From: Hanleya hanleyi
Taxonomy: Eukaryota > Mollusca > Polyplacophora > Lepidopleurida > Hanleyidae
Direction of reading: 5' to 3'
Assembly (NCBI GenBank): GCA_036873755.1
Contig: JAVTVY010051539.1
Location: 124,001-188,000 of the forward strand
DNA length: 64,000 nucleotides
Part shown: positions 61,188-64,000 of the stretch, piece by piece
Numbering within the stretch: the first letter of the stretch is position 1
Layout of the letters: every line of letters begins with the position of its first letter
Made by a program: the position numbers and the translations under genes
The notes under the pieces: model-generated
Databases searched by the model: none
The model's input: the letters and a program-made list of their open reading frames with translations, nothing else
Told to the model about the DNA's origin: nothing

Positions 61188-62100
61188 CAAGGTTCGCACA
61201 GTCCTGGAATGTCCTTAAATGTCCTGGAAAAATAAAATTATGCTTTCCAGTACTGGAAAGTCCTGGAAAAATAGTATGTGTCCTTGAAAGTCCTGGAAAA
61301 TCAATAAAATTACTGTGCTGCGAATCATCCGTCGGCAAATGCTCACTCCAACGATCGGTCATCGCTGTCGGGGGATTCCCCAGTTCACTGACGCGCCAAT
61401 TCATTCATAAACATTCGTAGTAAATATAGTAAAACTTCTCGGCCAATCAAATATCGAATTGAGACATCCGTCACTGGGCTCCCATGGTGACGGATATTCA
61501 CGGAAACCTCCGATCATTAATCTGAGAGAGAAATGTGGAATGACCTGTCACCTTATGTCACGCCTTTGTCATTTTAATTCTTCGTGGCCGAGTCATCCGG
61601 ACTACCGGGACTGGCACCTCAAGGAGCCTTTGCACAGAGCGAAATGCAGGCTTTGCCAAAACACGTTCGATGTTGGAAATATGGGGGAAAGTGCCGTGAA
61701 AAGTCGCGCGAAAGGTGCAAAGCACGAATCCTGCTATCAGCGTGAGCGACAAAATATGTGGAGTAATCGAACTATCACATCTTTCTTTGGCTCTTCCACG
61801 GTTGATTCAGGCATAATATCGTTTTAAGATTGAATTTGTACGATTATTTACCCATCCGTTGTCCTTTAGATTAGAATCTCTATCTCTGAATGAATTGTTC
61901 GTTTTAGTGACAAATATTTCAAGCCGAAAACGGAGCCATATTCCATGTGTATTTCATACTTCCTGGTGACAACAGGGGAGATAATCAGGGGTTTTTTGTT
62001 TTATTAAGTAATCATGCATGCAACTTTGTCCGCTGGAAAACAGCAATTTTGTCCTGGAAATGTCCTGGAATTTTGATCTTTCCCAGCTGTGCGAACCCTG
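61188..62100. mobile_element. CAG...CTG TIR element, 913 bp, 5-bp target duplication
   Basis: CAAGGTTCGCACAG and CTGTGCGAACCCTG match at 13 of 14 positions and are flanked by TATTA (61183-61187, 62101-62105). GTCCTGGAAA words repeat about four times inside each end. It carries the zinc-finger frame at 61459. It lies downstream of the WW exon in the next IQGAP intron. Confidence 0.87.
61459..61827 (+). CDS. BED/C2H2-like zinc-finger frame of a hAT-type element (partial)
   Basis: The 122-codon frame includes WPSHPDYRDWHLKEPLHRAK, CRLCQNTFDVGNMGE and KSRAKGAKHESC: a tryptophan, a C-x2-C pair and a spaced histidine as in BED-type fingers at the N-terminus of hAT transposases. The DVGNMGE segment is familiar from such proteins. 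The frame stops at 61827 with no catalytic domain, so the element is nonautonomous or the rest is lost. The true start is unknown. Confidence 0.55.
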   Translation: MRHPSLGSHGDGYSRKPPIINLREKCGMTCHLMSRLCHFNSSWPSHPDYRDWHLKEPLHRAKCRLCQNTFDVGNMGESAVKSRAKGAKHESCYQRERQNMWSNRTITSFFGSSTVDSGIISF

Positions 62101-62264
62101 TATTAGCTTTGTCACATTGTTGGCGTTACGATGGAAATGTTGCCTAGAACATTAGCTACGATTCTCATTACAAGAGATTCATAATCAGCCTCTGATGTCA
62201 TGGGTCAGTAGGTCACAGCCTTCGCCATTTTCAAACAGCATGGTAATGGAGGTCTTCAAATTTT

Positions 62265-62420
62265 TAGCTCATCTGGGCCGAAGGCCCGATGGGCTTATGT
62301 CATGGCCTGATTGTCCGTCGTCCGTCGTGCGTAAACATCTTCTTCTCTGAAACCGCTTGGCCGATTAAGCTGAAACTTGGCATGCATGTTCCACCCAATG
62401 AGTACACCAGAATTTGTTCA
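62265..62420 (+). repeat. GGGCCGAAGGCCCGATGGGC dispersed repeat head
   Basis: AGCTCATCTGGGCCGAAGGC and GGGCTTATGTCATGGCCTG lead into CCGTCGTCCGTCGTGCGTAA and GCCGATTAAGCTGAAACTTG. This head is widespread in marine invertebrate genomes and here precedes the 160-bp tandem array. Confidence 0.75.
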
Positions 62421-64000
62421 TGCCGTGTCGATACGATTTTAAATATGGCTGCCATGGCGGCCATCTTGAATTTGCCAGTGAAATCTTGTCATCATTATTT
62501 TTTGGTAACTACTGCATGGATCTTTCTCAAATTTGGTACACAGGTTCCTCTTGGGGTCTAGTTTTGCAAGATACCTTTTGTGGTCTGATTCAAAAATCCA
62601 ATATGGCCACCAGGCAGCCATCTTGGATTTCCCGATGAAACATTGTTATCGCGATTTCTCAGGAACTTCTGCATAGATCTTTCTCAAATTTGGTACACAA
62701 GTTCCCCTTGGGGTCTAGTTGTGCAAGATACCTTTTGTGGTCTGATTCACAAATCCAATATGGCCACCAGGCGGCCATCTTGGATTTCCCCATGAAAAAT
62801 TGTTATTGCGATTTCTCAGGAACTACTGCTTGGATCTTCCTCAAATTTGGTACACAGGTTCCCCTTGGGGTCTAGTTGTGCAAGATACCTTTTTCTGCTC
62901 TGATTCGAACATCCAATATGGCCACCAGGCGGCCATCTTGGATTTCCCTATGAAACTTTGTTATCATGATTTATCAGGAAGTGCTGCATGGATCTTTCTT
63001 AAATTTGATACACAGGTTCCCCTTGGGGTCTAGTTGTGCAAGATACTTTTGTGGTCTGATTCAGAAATCCAATATGGCCACCAGGCGGCCATCTTGGATT
63101 TCCAGATGAAACATTGTTATCGTGATTTCTCAAGAACTGCTGCATGGATCTTTCTCAAATTTGGTACAGAGGTTTCCCTTGGGGTCTAGTTGTGCAAGAT
63201 AAAATTTGTGGTCTGATTCAAAAATCCAATATGGCCACCAGGTGGCCATCTTTGATTTCCCCATGAAACTTTATCGCGATTTCTCAGGAACTACGGCATT
63301 GGTCTTTCTCAAATTTGATGCACAGGTTCCCCTTGGGGTCAGGTTGAGCAAGATACCGATTTGAAAATCCAATATGGCCACCAGGCGGCCATCTTGAATT
63401 TCCCCATGAAATTTTGTTATCGTGAATTCTCAGGATATTACTGCATGGATGTTGATACACAGGTTCCCCTTGTGGTCCAGTTGTGCAAGATACCTTTTTT
63501 GGTCCATTTCGAAAATCCAATATGGCCGCATCTTGAATTTCCGATGAAACTTTATGAAATCTCCGGAAATAACTGCATGGATCATTTAGTGTTCAGGGGG
63601 GACAACACAAGTTAGAAACTCATCTATTGCATTTCTTTAGTAAAAATTTCTCACAGCCACTTTCACCAGTTACAGACAGATGAGTTACAGTGCCGTGGAT
63701 TTCCCCATGAAAAATTGTTATTGCGATTTCTCAGGAACTACTGCTTGGATCTTCCTCAAATTTGGTACACAGGTTCCCCTTGGGGTCTAGTTGTGCAAGA
63801 TACTTTTGTGGTCTGATTCAGAAATCCAATATGGCCAGCAGGCGGCCATCTTGGATTTCCAGATGAAACATTGTTATCGTGATTTCTCAAGAACTGCTGC
63901 ATGGATCTTTCTCAAATTTGGTACAGAGGTTTCCCTTGGGGTCTAGTTGTGTAAGATAAAATTTGTGGTCTGATTCAAAAATCCAATATGGCCACCAGGT
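62421..64000 (+). repeat. about 160-bp tandem repeat (CCAATATGGCCACCAGGCGG)
   Basis: Each unit has ATGGATCTTTCTCAAATTTG, GGTACACAGGTTCCCCTTGG, GTCTAGTTGTGCAAGATACC, GTGGTCTGATTC, CCAATATGGCCACCAGGCGG and CATCTTGGATTTCCCCATGA. About nine units run to the window end, the last cut off. A unique piece near 63600-63695 interrupts it. Several frames stay open but no exon is implied. Confidence 0.92.

Overview
This is animal nuclear DNA: AT-rich, with short exons bounded by GT-AG introns and a dense load of retroposons, TIR transposons and minisatellites. The repeat types suggest a marine lophotrochozoan, most likely a mollusc: SINE tails ending in TTAAATTC plus (CACT)n, dispersed units rich in GGTCAAGGTCAC, a GGGCCGAAGGCCC repeat, and many TACATGTA words. 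This is inference and the species cannot be named.

The only gene recognised is an IQGAP-type scaffold protein on the + strand, from the calponin-homology (CH) domain to the WW domain. Eighteen exons between 7733 and 60874 join into one 2074-nt open frame of 691 codons with every splice phase matching. The first coding exon(s) must lie upstream, and the IQ motifs, GAP-related domain and C-terminus downstream. Exons at 7733-35171 encode the CH domain, a 22-nt microexon (38508-38529) links it to the repeats, exons at 38821-58631 encode six IQGAP repeats, and the exon at 60690-60874 encodes the WW domain.

Almost everything else is intronic or upstream repeat. From 1 to 7.7 kb there are degenerate tandem repeats, three copies of a tailed SINE-like family, a 381-bp LTR-PBS-PPT-LTR miniature retroelement with a tRNA-like promoter inside its LTRs, a 0.6-kb foldback and an inverted cluster of tRNA-derived repeats. 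The 13.8-kb intron (7890-21719) carries a 28-bp minisatellite spread over 12-16.7 kb and broken by nested insertions. From 21.8 to 38.5 kb there are TIR elements and dispersed GGTCAAGGTCAC-type repeats, including a TTAA-flanked MITE. At 39.0-40.9 kb a 39-bp minisatellite is split by a 5S rRNA-derived SINE. From 41 to 60.7 kb exons are denser, between a second TA-flanked MITE, a Crypton-like fragment, long hairpins and several minisatellites. From 61.2 kb to the end there is a zinc-finger-bearing TIR element and a 160-bp tandem repeat.

A recurring theme is seven CAG...CTG-ended TIR elements (0.8-1.4 kb) with 5-, 6- or 8-bp target duplications. Most keep their own short subterminal word, and two carry remnants of C2H2/BED-like zinc fingers. 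They look like hAT-type elements that have diversified while settling in the introns of one gene.
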